Source: Akkermansiaceae bacterium (lineage in GTDB: Bacteria > Verrucomicrobiota > Verrucomicrobiia > Verrucomicrobiales > Akkermansiaceae). From it: a DNA stretch of 64,000 nucleotides. The notes beneath the pieces were generated by a model. The model had not been told where the DNA came from and searched no databases. It saw only the letters and a list, made by a program, of their open reading frames with translations. The stretch spans positions 49,772-113,771 of the forward strand of contig CAISTY010000240.1 in NCBI GenBank assembly GCA_903888515.1, written 5' to 3'. Positions 47,740 through 57,071 of this stretch are shown here, one piece after another (positions within the stretch are counted from its first letter, which is position 1; each line of letters begins with the position of its first letter). The position numbers and the translations under genes are program-made.

Positions 47740-49908
47740 ATGGCATTTGAATTGGTGAGTGATTACCAGCCTGAGGGCGATCAGGCGCAAGCGATTGGCA
47801 AGCTCGCCAAATCGCTGGCGGCGGGCAACCGTCACCAGACGTTGCTCGGAGTCACCGGTTCGGGCAAAACCTTCACCATGGCCAACCTGATCGCGCTGCA
47901 CGGCAAACCGACGTTGATCATGAGCCATAACAAAACCCTGGCGGCCCAGCTATACTCGGAGTTCAGGAATTTCTTCCCCCACAACGCGGTGGAATATTTC
48001 GTGTCGTATTTCGATTACTATCAGCCGGAAGCATATATTCCCCGCAGTGATACCTATATCGAGAAGGATTCATCAATCAACGAGGAGATCGAGCGCCTGC
48101 GTCTCAGCACCATGGGATCACTGTTGACGCGCGAGGACACGATCGTGGTGGCCTCGGTGTCGTGCATCTATGGCTTGGGCTCGCCCGAGGATTACGAGAA
48201 CCTGATGGTGCCGGTGTGGAGCGGCCAGCAACTCACCCGCGAGGCATTCATCAGCTCGCTGGTGGGCATGATGTTCGAGCGCAACGACAGCGCCTTCGGC
48301 CGGGGGAAATTCCGCGTCCGCGGCGATGTGGTGGAAGTCCACCCGGCCTACCTCGATGAAACCGCCATCCGCGTGGAGTTTGCCGACGACGTGGTCGAGC
48401 GCATCACCAGCATCCACACCCTGACCGGCAACAAGATCGAACTCCTTGAAAAACACACGTTTTTCCCGGCAAAACAGTTTGTCACGCCCGGCGACAAGAT
48501 GCGGCACGCGACCGTGGAAATCCGCAAGGAAGCCGACGCACAGGTGGCGAAGTTCGAGCACGAGGCGAAATTGCTGGAGGCGCAGCGCTTGCGGATGCGC
48601 ACCGATTATGATCTCGATATGATGGCCGAGATGGGATATTGCCAGGGGATAGAGAACTACTCGCGCCACATCACCGGGCGCATGCCGGGCGAGCGGCCAT
48701 ATACTCTGTTGGATTTCTTTCCGCGTGATTTCCTGCTGATCATCGATGAAAGCCACGCCACGATCCCGCAGATCGGCGGCATGTATGAAGGCGACAAGAG
48801 CCGCAAGACAGTGCTTGTCGAACACGGATTCCGTTTGCCAAGCGCTTTGGACAACCGGCCGTTGCGCTTCGAGGAGTTCATGCAAATGACCGGCCAGCGG
48901 CTATATGTTTCGGCCACGCCCGGACCGTTCGAGTTGACCAATTCGCGGCCGGAAAACCGCGCGTTCATTGCCGTGAATACCAAGGACGCTGCCGGCCGCA
49001 CGCTGCCGGCCAGTCAGCGCAGAATCCGCGTGACGCCTAGCGGAAACCTGGAGCCGATAGAAAAATTCGATCCCACCCGGCGCGGCACCCCGTTGGTTGT
49101 CGAACAGATCATCCGGCCCACCGGGCTGCTCGATCCGGTGATCACACTGCGCCCGCTCAAGGGACAGATCGATGAGACCATCGAGCTGTGCCGCCAGCGC
49201 GTGGAACTTCACCAACGGGTGTTGGTGACCACCCTCACCAAGAAAACCGCCGAGGATCTCAGTGAATACCTGCAGGGCACCGGGCTCAAGGTGCGCTACA
49301 TCCATGCCGACATCGATGCCGTCGAGCGGGTGGAGATTTTGCGCCAACTGCGCGCCGCCACGGTGGATGTGCTGGTAGGCATCAACCTGCTGCGCGAAGG
49401 ACTGGATCTGCCGGAAGTTTCGTTAGTTTGCATTCTCGATGCGGACAAGGAGGGTTTCCTGCGCAACGAAACCTCACTTATCCAGACCGCAGGGCGCGCG
49501 GCCCGCCATCTGGGCGGCGAATGTGTGTTGTTCTGTGATCAGGTAACCGATTCGATTCAGACGTTGCTGCGGATCACGAGCGAGCGCCGCGCCCGCCAGC
49601 AGGCCCACAACGAGGAGCACGGGATCACACCGCAGAGTGTGAAGCGCGCCCTACAGCACAGCCTTCACACCCATGAGAAGGAACGCGAACAGGCGAATCT
49701 CCTGAACCGCTCGCTGGTCGCCGACAACATGGAGGCCTACGATAAACTCCGCGTCATCAGCGAGCTTGAAGGGGAAATGCGCGACGCCTCGTCGCGCCTC
49801 GAGTTCGAGCGCGCCGCCCACCTGCGTGACCAGATCGCCGCCTTGCAAAACCCGCCCACCCACACGCCCGCGCGGACCGTGAAGTATCCCCCAAGGAAAA
49901 AACACTGA
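47740..49908 (+). CDS. uvrB: Excinuclease ABC subunit B, with an internal insertion
   Basis: A 722-residue DNA repair helicase. GVTGSGKTFTMANLIALHGK is Walker A, YFVSYFDYYQPEAYIPRSDT the beta-hairpin that grips damaged DNA, LLIIDESHATIPQIGGMYEG the DEAD-type motif, and LREGLDLPEVSLVCILDADK then QTAGRAARHLGGE the C-terminal helicase motifs. A UVR motif ends the chain (LEGEMRDASSRLEFERAAHL). About 45 residues are inserted between SATPGPFEL and VEQIIRPTGLLDP (about residues 400-445), where E. coli has a short loop; this explains the length over the usual ~670. The ATG at 47740 matches the conserved start. It diverges from the lipid cluster. Confidence 0.95.
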   Translation: MAFELVSDYQPEGDQAQAIGKLAKSLAAGNRHQTLLGVTGSGKTFTMANLIALHGKPTLIMSHNKTLAAQLYSEFRNFFPHNAVEYFVSYFDYYQPEAYIPRSDTYIEKDSSINEEIERLRLSTMGSLLTREDTIVVASVSCIYGLGSPEDYENLMVPVWSGQQLTREAFISSLVGMMFERNDSAFGRGKFRVRGDVVEVHPAYLDETAIRVEFADDVVERITSIHTLTGNKIELLEKHTFFPAKQFVTPGDKMRHATVEIRKEADAQVAKFEHEAKLLEAQRLRMRTDYDLDMMAEMGYCQGIENYSRHITGRMPGERPYTLLDFFPRDFLLIIDESHATIPQIGGMYEGDKSRKTVLVEHGFRLPSALDNRPLRFEEFMQMTGQRLYVSATPGPFELTNSRPENRAFIAVNTKDAAGRTLPASQRRIRVTPSGNLEPIEKFDPTRRGTPLVVEQIIRPTGLLDPVITLRPLKGQIDETIELCRQRVELHQRVLVTTLTKKTAEDLSEYLQGTGLKVRYIHADIDAVERVEILRQLRAATVDVLVGINLLREGLDLPEVSLVCILDADKEGFLRNETSLIQTAGRAARHLGGECVLFCDQVTDSIQTLLRITSERRARQQAHNEEHGITPQSVKRALQHSLHTHEKEREQANLLNRSLVADNMEAYDKLRVISELEGEMRDASSRLEFERAAHLRDQIAALQNPPTHTPARTVKYPPRKKH

Positions 49909-49949
49909 ATCGCAGCCAACCGGAACCCAGGCATTCTCTTCTCGCCCGC

Positions 49950-49983
49950 AGTATGATTTGTCAGACAAATCAGAAATCATACT
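49950..49983. terminator. Inverted repeat between convergent genes
   Basis: AGTATGATTT (49950-49959) and AAATCATACT (49974-49983) form a perfect 10-bp stem, with a nested ATTTGTC/GACAAAT pair. It lies 42 bp after the uvrB stop, where a bidirectional terminator would be expected. No long T-run follows, so the role is tentative. The rest of the 49909-50138 gap holds no gene. Confidence 0.4.
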
Positions 49984-50138
49984 GAGCAGTCCCTGAGTTG
50001 GCATACAATGAGTTAGCCGCAAAGAGGTACAGAAGCCGCAACAATGAATACAATGCCATTCCGCAGGAAGGCTGTGTTTCTGGAGGATTGCCCCAGCAAG
50101 GGGGTGGGATCTAACGTCACTTCAATATCCAATTTGAA

Positions 50139-51398
50139 TCAGAGTTCCCAGAGATTGGAGATGGGCACGGCGAGGAACGTCTCATTGGCCACGGGAAGGA
50201 TGCTTTCGCCATCGTAAAAAACAATCCCGCCTTGGAAGTCACTGCCCGCGATCTCCGCCAAGCGGTGCAAGCCCCGGGTATCCGATGTTGTGACCGAACG
50301 TGCCGCCTTGACTTCAACACCCCAGACCTTCCGACCGCGTGTGATCACGCAATCGACTTCCACCTGGTCACGGTCCCGGTAGTGCCAGAAGCGGAGGTCC
50401 GCCTGCGTCGCTCCAGCTTGAGCGACCAATTGCTGCACGATGAACGATTCCAACAGATGACCAAACCGCTCCCGCTCCTGGACCCAATGATGCGCCTGCA
50501 GATCGGATAGCGTGGCGGCCACTCCCGAGTCACAGATATGGATCTTGGGACTCTTGATCAAACGCTTGCCGACGTTGCGGTGCCACGCCGGAAGGGTGCG
50601 GATGAGAAAAAGTTTTTCGAGAATCGCCAGATGTCTCTCGACCGTTGCGCGGGAATGGCCGAGGGCATTTGCGAGTTGCGAGACATTGAGCAGGGTTCCC
50701 GTCCGGTGGGCCAGCAACTCGCTGAGTCGCGCCAAGTCATTGCCGTCCTTGACCTGGCCGACATCATGAATGTCCCGCTCGATGATGGAGCGGAGATACT
50801 GGCGCAGCCACTGCCGGGCACGTTCCGGAGGACGCGCCAAAGCTTCAGGATAACCACCGGCTGCCAACCGCTGTGGAAGACTGGAGGGCTTCGGCGGCAT
50901 GCTGGATCCGACGAATTTCGGGGAGAGCTGCGCACGCATCCACATTTCGAGAAACCGCCCTTGTGCCAGTTCCTGCTCCGCCGCCGAAAACGGCTGCAAA
51001 TAAAGACACTCCATTCTTCCTGCCAAGGAGTCGGCAAGACGCGGCAACTGTAGCAAATTGGCCGAGCCTGTAAGCAGAAAGCGTCCCGCCCTCCGGTCCA
51101 GATCCACGCTGTGCTTGATTGCCAGGATCAGTTCAGGTGCTCGCTGAATCTCGTCAATGGTCACAAAATCCGGGAGTTCGCTCACAAACCCTATCGGGTC
51201 GGTGCGGGCCAGATCGAGATACCGCGCATCGTCGAGGCTGATGAAAACCCGATCCGGCGCCTGATGCCTGGCGAGCGTGGATTTGCCGCACTGCCGCGGG
51301 CCTAGCAGACAAACCACCGGGGTATCTTTCAGGGCCAACTCCAAGCTCGCCTGAAGGTGGCGGGGGATGTAGGCGGGTTTTCCGGCAGATTGCTCCAT
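50139..51398 (-). CDS. AAA_14/DUF4143 family ATPase
   Basis: A 419-residue P-loop protein. LGPRQCGKSTLARHQ is Walker A, FVTIDEIQRAPELILAIKHS Walker B with the downstream sensor GRFLLTGSANLLQLPRLADS. A winged-helix part (NVSQLANALGHSRATVERHL) and the C-terminal DUF4143 domain (HICDSGVAATLSDLQAHHWV; EVDCVITRGRKVWGVEVKAA, a PD-(D/E)xK-like motif) follow. These widespread proteins are often annotated as 'ATPase' without known role; they are frequent in mobile or toxin-like loci. It is flanked by uvrB and alr. Upstream of its ATG lie two 16-bp tandem repeats that could serve as operators. Confidence 0.85.
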   Translation of the reverse strand: MEQSAGKPAYIPRHLQASLELALKDTPVVCLLGPRQCGKSTLARHQAPDRVFISLDDARYLDLARTDPIGFVSELPDFVTIDEIQRAPELILAIKHSVDLDRRAGRFLLTGSANLLQLPRLADSLAGRMECLYLQPFSAAEQELAQGRFLEMWMRAQLSPKFVGSSMPPKPSSLPQRLAAGGYPEALARPPERARQWLRQYLRSIIERDIHDVGQVKDGNDLARLSELLAHRTGTLLNVSQLANALGHSRATVERHLAILEKLFLIRTLPAWHRNVGKRLIKSPKIHICDSGVAATLSDLQAHHWVQERERFGHLLESFIVQQLVAQAGATQADLRFWHYRDRDQVEVDCVITRGRKVWGVEVKAARSVTTSDTRGLHRLAEIAGSDFQGGIVFYDGESILPVANETFLAVPISNLWEL

Positions 51399-51448
51399 GG
51401 AGTCGCGGTGAATTGTTCTTTATCCTGTCGGCAAATTGTCCTTTGTCA

Positions 51449-51480
51449 ATGCGGCAATTGACCCATGCGGCAATTGACCC
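51449..51480. repeat. 16-bp tandem repeat upstream of the AAA ATPase gene
   Basis: ATGCGGCAATTGACCC occurs twice in direct succession (51449-51464 and 51465-51480), 51 bp upstream of the ATPase start. Each copy holds the palindromic core CAATTG. A degenerate third copy (GGCAAATTGTCC) lies closer to the gene. It may be an autoregulatory site. Confidence 0.6.
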
Positions 51481-51526
51481 ATGAATGAGGCGAGCTGGAG
51501 CAGGCACACTGCCGGGCAAGGACGGC

Positions 51527-52630
51527 TCAGTAACAGCGGATCACGCGGGGCGTGATGCCGGTCAAGACATCCCACGCGATGGTGTCCGCTTTTTGCGCGA
51601 TCTCCGCCACCGGGATGTTAGGTCCGAACATTTCCACCTCGTCGCCTTCCATGACATCGTCCGCGCGGGTCACATCCACCATGATCTGGTCCATGGTGAC
51701 ACGCCCGAGAATCGCACAACGCCGGCCGTGAATGCATACATCCGCGCCCTTGCCTGATAGATGACGCGGATAGCCGTCACCATAGCCGATGCCGATGGTG
51801 GCCACCCGCGTGGGCCGGGTGGTGACAAACTGGCGGCCATAGGAAACACCGTGACCGGCGGGCAGCGTGCGCACGAGTGTCACGCGTGATTTCAACGTCA
51901 TGACCGTGCTCAGTTTGTCCTGATAGCCGGGCATTGGCGAAACCCCGTAAAGCATCAGGCCGGGACGCGCGAGATTGCACACCCCGTGGTCATGGGCTAA
52001 CAAGCCCGCGCTGTTGAGCAGATGACGCCACTTGAAGCGCTCCGGTCCGCCGAGTTCGTCGAGGATGGCGCGGAACCTGGCGATCTGCCCGCGGGTGAAT
52101 GCATCATCCTCATCCGCCGCCGGTAAATGCGAACCGATGCCCTCGATCTCGAGATGCGGCATGCGCTCCAAGGCGGCCATCATTTCCGGCAGATGGTCCT
52201 GTAGGAATCCGCCCCGTCCCATGCCGGTGTCCACCGCGAGATGCACCGCCAGCCGCTTGTTAGATGCCATCGCCAACCGGTTGAAGTGTGCCGCCTCGTC
52301 CAGTGAGGAAAGGCACGGCGTCCAGTCACAGGCGACGATTTCCTCGCGTTCGCCGGCCCATGTGGCACCTAACAAATACAAGCGTGTGGCCACCCCCGCC
52401 TCGCGGATACGGCGCGCCTCGCCGACGTTCGCGACGCCGAAAAACGCGATGTTTTCCGTTGCCAGCGCCTTGGTCACTTCTTCCAGCCCGTGCCCGTAGG
52501 CTCCGGCTTTGACCACTGCCATCACCGCGCAGCCAGAGGCCGCACGCGCGACTCCAAGGTTCTGTTTGAGCGCCGCCAGATTGATCTCCGCCCACGCGCG
52601 CGGCGGCGAATTGCAAAATACATCGTGCAC
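51527..52630 (-). CDS. alr: Alanine racemase
   Basis: A 367-residue PLP enzyme making D-alanine for peptidoglycan. RAWAEINLAALKQNLGVARA and VMAVVKAGAYGHGLEEVTKA are the N-terminal barrel; VVKAxAYGHG contains the PLP lysine. HLAVDTGMGRGGFLQD, LNSAGLLAHDHGVCNLARPG LMLYG, and VATIGIGYGDGYPRHLSGKG with the catalytic Tyr region follow. ILGRVTMDQIMVDVTRADDV is a further signature. Length is normal. A second in-frame ATG is not needed. It diverges from the beta-propeller protein gene. Confidence 0.94.
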   Translation of the reverse strand: MHDVFCNSPPRAWAEINLAALKQNLGVARAASGCAVMAVVKAGAYGHGLEEVTKALATENIAFFGVANVGEARRIREAGVATRLYLLGATWAGEREEIVACDWTPCLSSLDEAAHFNRLAMASNKRLAVHLAVDTGMGRGGFLQDHLPEMMAALERMPHLEIEGIGSHLPAADEDDAFTRGQIARFRAILDELGGPERFKWRHLLNSAGLLAHDHGVCNLARPGLMLYGVSPMPGYQDKLSTVMTLKSRVTLVRTLPAGHGVSYGRQFVTTRPTRVATIGIGYGDGYPRHLSGKGADVCIHGRRCAILGRVTMDQIMVDVTRADDVMEGDEVEMFGPNIPVAEIAQKADTIAWDVLTGITPRVIRCY

Positions 52631-52844
52631 GGCGCTGAAGGTATGTTTCTGAAGGCATCTGGCAAGACCCGGAAAGAAAACCCCATGAAAAATCCGGATC
52701 CACAGGGAAATCCTTTACCAATGATTGAAGGGCGAAACGCACATGTGCAGGAAAACCGTGAATAATGGCTTGTTTTTTTGCGTTGGAAGGTATATGTGTG
52801 GCTTTCTTGCGAAGCTCCTTGAATCCTTTTCCCCATCATTCACC

Positions 52845-55800
52845 ATGAAATCCTGCATTCCCCTGTGGTTCCGTATTTGGCGGAGGTTATTCGTGTGGTT
52901 GCTCGCTGCGGTCTTCATGACCGGTAGCGGTTTTCTCTTGGCGGCAACCAGTGGCCAGAAGCCCCTCAAGATGAAACTGTCATCGGATCGCCTGACCGCA
53001 GACGTGACAGTGCCCGAAGGGATGGGCTGCGTGACGGTGCAAAAGTTCCAGCGTCAGGGCGGCTGGCAGAACGTCATCACCCGCAGCGCGGTGGTCGGGG
53101 TGATGAAATTCAACCTGCCCGCGACTCCAAAAGGTATCCAATGGCGGGCGCTCGGATGGTATGAGGTGGAGGTCGCATCGCGTGCCAAATTCCCCGCGCG
53201 TTTTTATCAGGGCGGCAATACGTTTGCGCCGGTCAATTCGGGGGCGGGATCCTGGCTGGGGCCGCGCGGGCTGATGACACCCGGTGCGGCGGTGGATGAT
53301 GCGGAGAACGGCACGGTGGACGAGCCGGTGGAAGCGGATATTTGGAAGGTCGATGGCAACACTGTCTACTTTTTCAACCAACTGCGCGGCTTACAGGTGC
53401 TCGATCTAACGGATCCGGCGGATCCACGGATCATGGCGTCCCTGCGGCTGCCGGCGGTCGGGCAGGATCTTTATGTGTTGCCGCCGGATACCACTGCGGA
53501 CCGCACGCTCGTGCTCATTACCCAAGGTTGGACGCAGGATGCAGGCCAATGGACGCGCATCAATATGGTGAAAGTCAGCGGCGGCAAGGCCGAAATCACT
53601 TATACTCAGGAAGTGGCCGGCAGTTTGGCCGACAGCCGGTTGGTCGGCAAGCGCCTGATTCTCGCGACCACCGAATGGAACCATGCGGATGGCGCCGGAT
53701 CTAACGGACCAAGTGTCCGAAGCCGCCTGACCGAGTGGTTGCTGGCACCGGGGCAGGCACCGGTGGCGGCCGGGGAAACCGTCGTCGAAGGATCCAGTCC
53801 GGTGATCGCTGCCGGTGCGGACTGGTTGGCGCTTGCGGTTCACACTAACGGACAATGGAACGTCTCCGAGGTGTCGGTTTTCGCGATACGTCCTAGCGGT
53901 TTGGTCAGCATGGCCCCGCCCATTCGCACCGAGGGCGCGGTTTCCAACAAATTCCGGATGCAATGGAGCGGCAACGTGCTGACGACCATCTCGGAGATAC
54001 GATGGAACGGATCGTCATCATGGTCACCCACGACCGTTCTGGAAACCTTCCGCGCGTGGGCACCCGAGGTCGTGCATCCGGCGGTGGTCGAGGGGCGCCT
54101 CGGGCGGCTCGAACTGGCCGCCGGTGAAAGCTTGTATGCCACCCGCTTCGCCGGCAACAAGGTGTACGTGGTGACGTTCCTGCAAACCGACCCGCTATGG
54201 GTGGTTGATCTCACTGATCCGCGCAATCCGGTGGTGGCCGGACACCTCGAAGTACCGGGGTGGTCGTCCCATCTGGAGCCGATCGGTGACTTGTTGTTCT
54301 CCATTGGTTGGGATGCCGGGACGGTGGTGGCCTCGCTGTTTGACGTGGCGGACCCGGCGGCACCCGCATTGCTGCGTCGCGTGAGTCTCGGGGCACCGGG
54401 ATCTTTCAGCGAGGCCATGTGGGATGAGCAGGCGCTGAAAGTGCTGCCCTCCGCGGGATTGGCGTTGATCCCCCTGAGTTACCATGATTCCGACTCCGGA
54501 ACCTGGCGCGCGATGCTGCAATTGCTGGATATCGATTTGGGCGCCCGGGACTTGCGCTTGCGCGGTGGAATCGCCCATGCCTTCGACGCACGCCGCGCCG
54601 ACCTGATAGGTCACGCGGTGGTTTCGATATCGCAGCGGGTTCTGGTATCGGCCGACGTCACGGACCGCGATTTCCCGACCGTGTTGTCCGAGGTGGCACT
54701 GGCATGGCCGGTGGACCGCGTGCTGGAGGCGGGCGCTTTCCTGCTCCAGATCGAGGACGGCCGCTGGTATGGTGGCGGGCGGGCGACCGTGCGGGTGTCG
54801 CCGGCCAATGCGCCCGAGGAAATTCTCGCGGAAACCGATCTCGGGGAAGGGATCGTGAAGGCTGCGGATTATCGCAATGGCAAGCTTTTCATTCTGCGTG
54901 AAAAAGTACCCGCTCAACCGATCTATCAGTTGAGACCTATCATCGGGGGGGGCGGAGGAAATCCGCTGGTGCTGGATATTTATGATGCCTCCGCGCTGCC
55001 CGCGCTGCCCCTCTTGGGATCCTGTTCGATGAATCCGCCGCCCGGGACGCAGGCGGCAGTCGATCGCTTGTTATGGCCCCAACCGGATCGTCCGGCAGTC
55101 GTGCTGGATTACCGCTTTACTTGTTGGTATGCGGGATATCCACCGATCCTGATCCAACCGGCGGCGAGTCTGGCGGAAGCCGCCAGCCCGGTGCGGGTGA
55201 CGCCATCGGTGGTGGTGGATACACGGCCGTATTGGGTTCCGGAGCAAGCGCCTTGTTTGGTCCTGTTCGACACGACCCGCCCGGAGGCCCCGTGGGCGGA
55301 GAGTCCTGTTAGCCTGGGGCCTGTGGGAACGATGCTCAACGGGGTTTGCGAGGCTGCCGCCGGACGCATTGTGCTGGGAACTTCTTGTTGGAAAAACATG
55401 CAAACCGGCAGGTGGTTCAATGCCGGCCTCGCGACCCAATCGGCACTCGTGATCAAGGTGGGGACATCGGGCATGCCCTCCGTGCATCCTCTGATCGACC
55501 TGCCCGGCGAACTCTTCGCCGTCACCGATCTCGATGCCAACGGATTCCTGGCATTCACCCGGTTTGCATCTAACGAATCATCCTCCGCTCTACAGGTGTG
55601 TGCTTGCGATGGTTTCGACGCATTCCTGATCACCTCTTTGAATACGTCTGCCAACGTGGTGGCCACCGCCGGCGGCCGCCGTTTGTTTGTCGCCCAATCA
55701 GACGTGGTGGAGCGTTACCTGCTCAATGATCAAGGCACCTTTGTCACCGAGCCCATGCTCAAAATCGGCTGGACGCCGGATTCGTTGCGCTGGATCCATG

Positions 55801-55976
55801 GCACCTTGACCGGAGCGAAGTGGAATTCCCTTTGCGCCGTTAACAGCGATGGCACCACCGCCGACACCTGGACGTTCCCGGCCTGGAACCTCGGCCTCGA
55901 CCGCATGACCGTGGCCGCCGACGGGGATCTGCTGGTTCCCTTCGGTGATTATGGAGCCGAACGCCTGGATCGCTGA
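52845..55976 (+). CDS. Secreted beta-propeller domain protein
   Basis: A 1043-residue exported protein. The start MKSCIPLWFRIWRRLFVWLL and the following hydrophobic stretch (AAVFMTGSGFLLAATSG) form a signal or anchor. EADIWKVDGNTVYFFNQLRG LQVLDLTDPADPRIMASL matches the 'secreted beta-propeller' family (PF09826), in which blades read 'YVV-x-x-DxLWVVDLTDPRNP'; a second such block is VTFLQTDPLWVVDLTDPRNP. The C-terminal half has more irregular repeats and several cysteines. The function of the family is unknown; some members lie next to peptidase genes. I used the ATG at 52845, where the signal begins. Confidence 0.78.
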   Translation: MKSCIPLWFRIWRRLFVWLLAAVFMTGSGFLLAATSGQKPLKMKLSSDRLTADVTVPEGMGCVTVQKFQRQGGWQNVITRSAVVGVMKFNLPATPKGIQWRALGWYEVEVASRAKFPARFYQGGNTFAPVNSGAGSWLGPRGLMTPGAAVDDAENGTVDEPVEADIWKVDGNTVYFFNQLRGLQVLDLTDPADPRIMASLRLPAVGQDLYVLPPDTTADRTLVLITQGWTQDAGQWTRINMVKVSGGKAEITYTQEVAGSLADSRLVGKRLILATTEWNHADGAGSNGPSVRSRLTEWLLAPGQAPVAAGETVVEGSSPVIAAGADWLALAVHTNGQWNVSEVSVFAIRPSGLVSMAPPIRTEGAVSNKFRMQWSGNVLTTISEIRWNGSSSWSPTTVLETFRAWAPEVVHPAVVEGRLGRLELAAGESLYATRFAGNKVYVVTFLQTDPLWVVDLTDPRNPVVAGHLEVPGWSSHLEPIGDLLFSIGWDAGTVVASLFDVADPAAPALLRRVSLGAPGSFSEAMWDEQALKVLPSAGLALIPLSYHDSDSGTWRAMLQLLDIDLGARDLRLRGGIAHAFDARRADLIGHAVVSISQRVLVSADVTDRDFPTVLSEVALAWPVDRVLEAGAFLLQIEDGRWYGGGRATVRVSPANAPEEILAETDLGEGIVKAADYRNGKLFILREKVPAQPIYQLRPIIGGGGGNPLVLDIYDASALPALPLLGSCSMNPPPGTQAAVDRLLWPQPDRPAVVLDYRFTCWYAGYPPILIQPAASLAEAASPVRVTPSVVVDTRPYWVPEQAPCLVLFDTTRPEAPWAESPVSLGPVGTMLNGVCEAAAGRIVLGTSCWKNMQTGRWFNAGLATQSALVIKVGTSGMPSVHPLIDLPGELFAVTDLDANGFLAFTRFASNESSSALQVCACDGFDAFLITSLNTSANVVATAGGRRLFVAQSDVVERYLLNDQGTFVTEPMLKIGWTPDSLRWIHGTLTGAKWNSLCAVNSDGTTADTWTFPAWNLGLDRMTVAADGDLLVPFGDYGAERLDR

Positions 55977-56293
55977 GCCTGGAAATCAGGCGGCAACGAC
56001 CATTTCAATTTGCGAGAAAACCTCGCTGGCCATCACCTCGTCCGCACACCCCGCCGCGCCACGCATGCTCGCCACCGCAGCTTCATCGCAGGAGGATTCC
56101 CCAGATCCAACCTCCTCCATGAAACCACTCCTCTTCCAATCCTCAATCATCAATCCCCAATCCTCAATCTTCTATCTCTTCCTCTTCATTTCAGCTTTCA
56201 GCTTTTCCCTGGCCGTCCCTTGATGTTCAGCGCAGAACGGTGACGGTGCGTGGTGGGAAGGAAGACAAGGATCACTCGGCAGGCGGTGATGGA
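55977..56293. repeat. Gap with degenerate GATTGAG-family repeats
   Basis: The gap between the beta-propeller gene and the flavoprotein gene. Around 56137-56175 it reads CAATCCTCAATCATCAATCC then CCAATCCTCAATCTTC, i.e. the GATTGAG/GATTG family in inverse orientation and decayed form. No gene or tRNA is seen. Confidence 0.6.
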
Positions 56294-56971
56294 TCATGGT
56301 TTCCTGCCCAGCAGCAGCGCCACCTCGGCCACGTGCGTGCCTAGCAGCTTGGCCGACTGCAAGCCGATCTCGTCCTGGGTGACGTCGTCCTTGGCGCTCC
56401 AGAGCGTGCCGCCCAGCATGGCTGGAGAGTTGCCGCCCACGGGCACCATGCCATAGCTGAGCATGGCTGTTAGAATCTGTTGGATGATCAACTCCTGGCC
56501 GCCGTTGCGATTGCCAGCCACGGCGAGCGCGCCCACGGGTTTGTTAGCCAATGGCATGGCACCTTCGCGCAATGGCATGCAGCGTTCGATGAACGCCTTG
56601 CACAAGGCGCTCAGGGACCGGAAATAGGATGGCGAGCCGATGATGAGTCCGGCGAATTGCGGATCCTTGAGCTTCGGCAGAATCAGCTCGAAATCGTCCG
56701 GCACCGGCTTGGGTGACCAACCGGCGATGTTCAGTCCGCCTAAATCAATCATTTCCACTTCGATGCGCGGGCTGACCGCTTTGGCGGCGTCGAGCGCGGC
56801 TTGCACCGCCTTGCTGGTACTCATGCCCTTGCGCGGGCTGCAGGCGATGCCGAGGATCCGCAGTGTCCCCTCCCCCCGGGTTTCGGCAGCCTGGGCGGTG
56901 CTGGCGCTGGTAGCGAGCGCGGCGGTACCGGCAGCGGTCAGGAAATTACGGCGTGTCACATGGGTATTCAT
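56294..56971 (-). CDS. Tat-exported flavodoxin-fold reductase
   Basis: A 225-residue protein with a Tat signal (VTRRNFLTAAGTAALATSAS). The mature part is an NADPH-dependent FMN reductase / flavodoxin fold: LRILGIACSPRKGMSTSKAV is the phosphate-binding loop, and FAGLIIGSPSYFRSLSALCK the FMN ring contact. PVGALAVAGNRNGGQELIIQ is a third family block. Export of such proteins is frequent in anaerobes. Redox partner unknown. It stands alone between repeat-bearing gaps. Confidence 0.85.
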   Translation of the reverse strand: MNTHVTRRNFLTAAGTAALATSASTAQAAETRGEGTLRILGIACSPRKGMSTSKAVQAALDAAKAVSPRIEVEMIDLGGLNIAGWSPKPVPDDFELILPKLKDPQFAGLIIGSPSYFRSLSALCKAFIERCMPLREGAMPLANKPVGALAVAGNRNGGQELIIQQILTAMLSYGMVPVGGNSPAMLGGTLWSAKDDVTQDEIGLQSAKLLGTHVAEVALLLGRKP

Positions 56972-57071
56972 CGGGTGTCCTTTCAGTTGAAGTTAGCTGT
57001 TTGTTGTGTTGGATTCCTGCTTTGTTGCTCGGCTACGACAGGCAGCACCATGAGTCGCGCGTGTGGCCATG

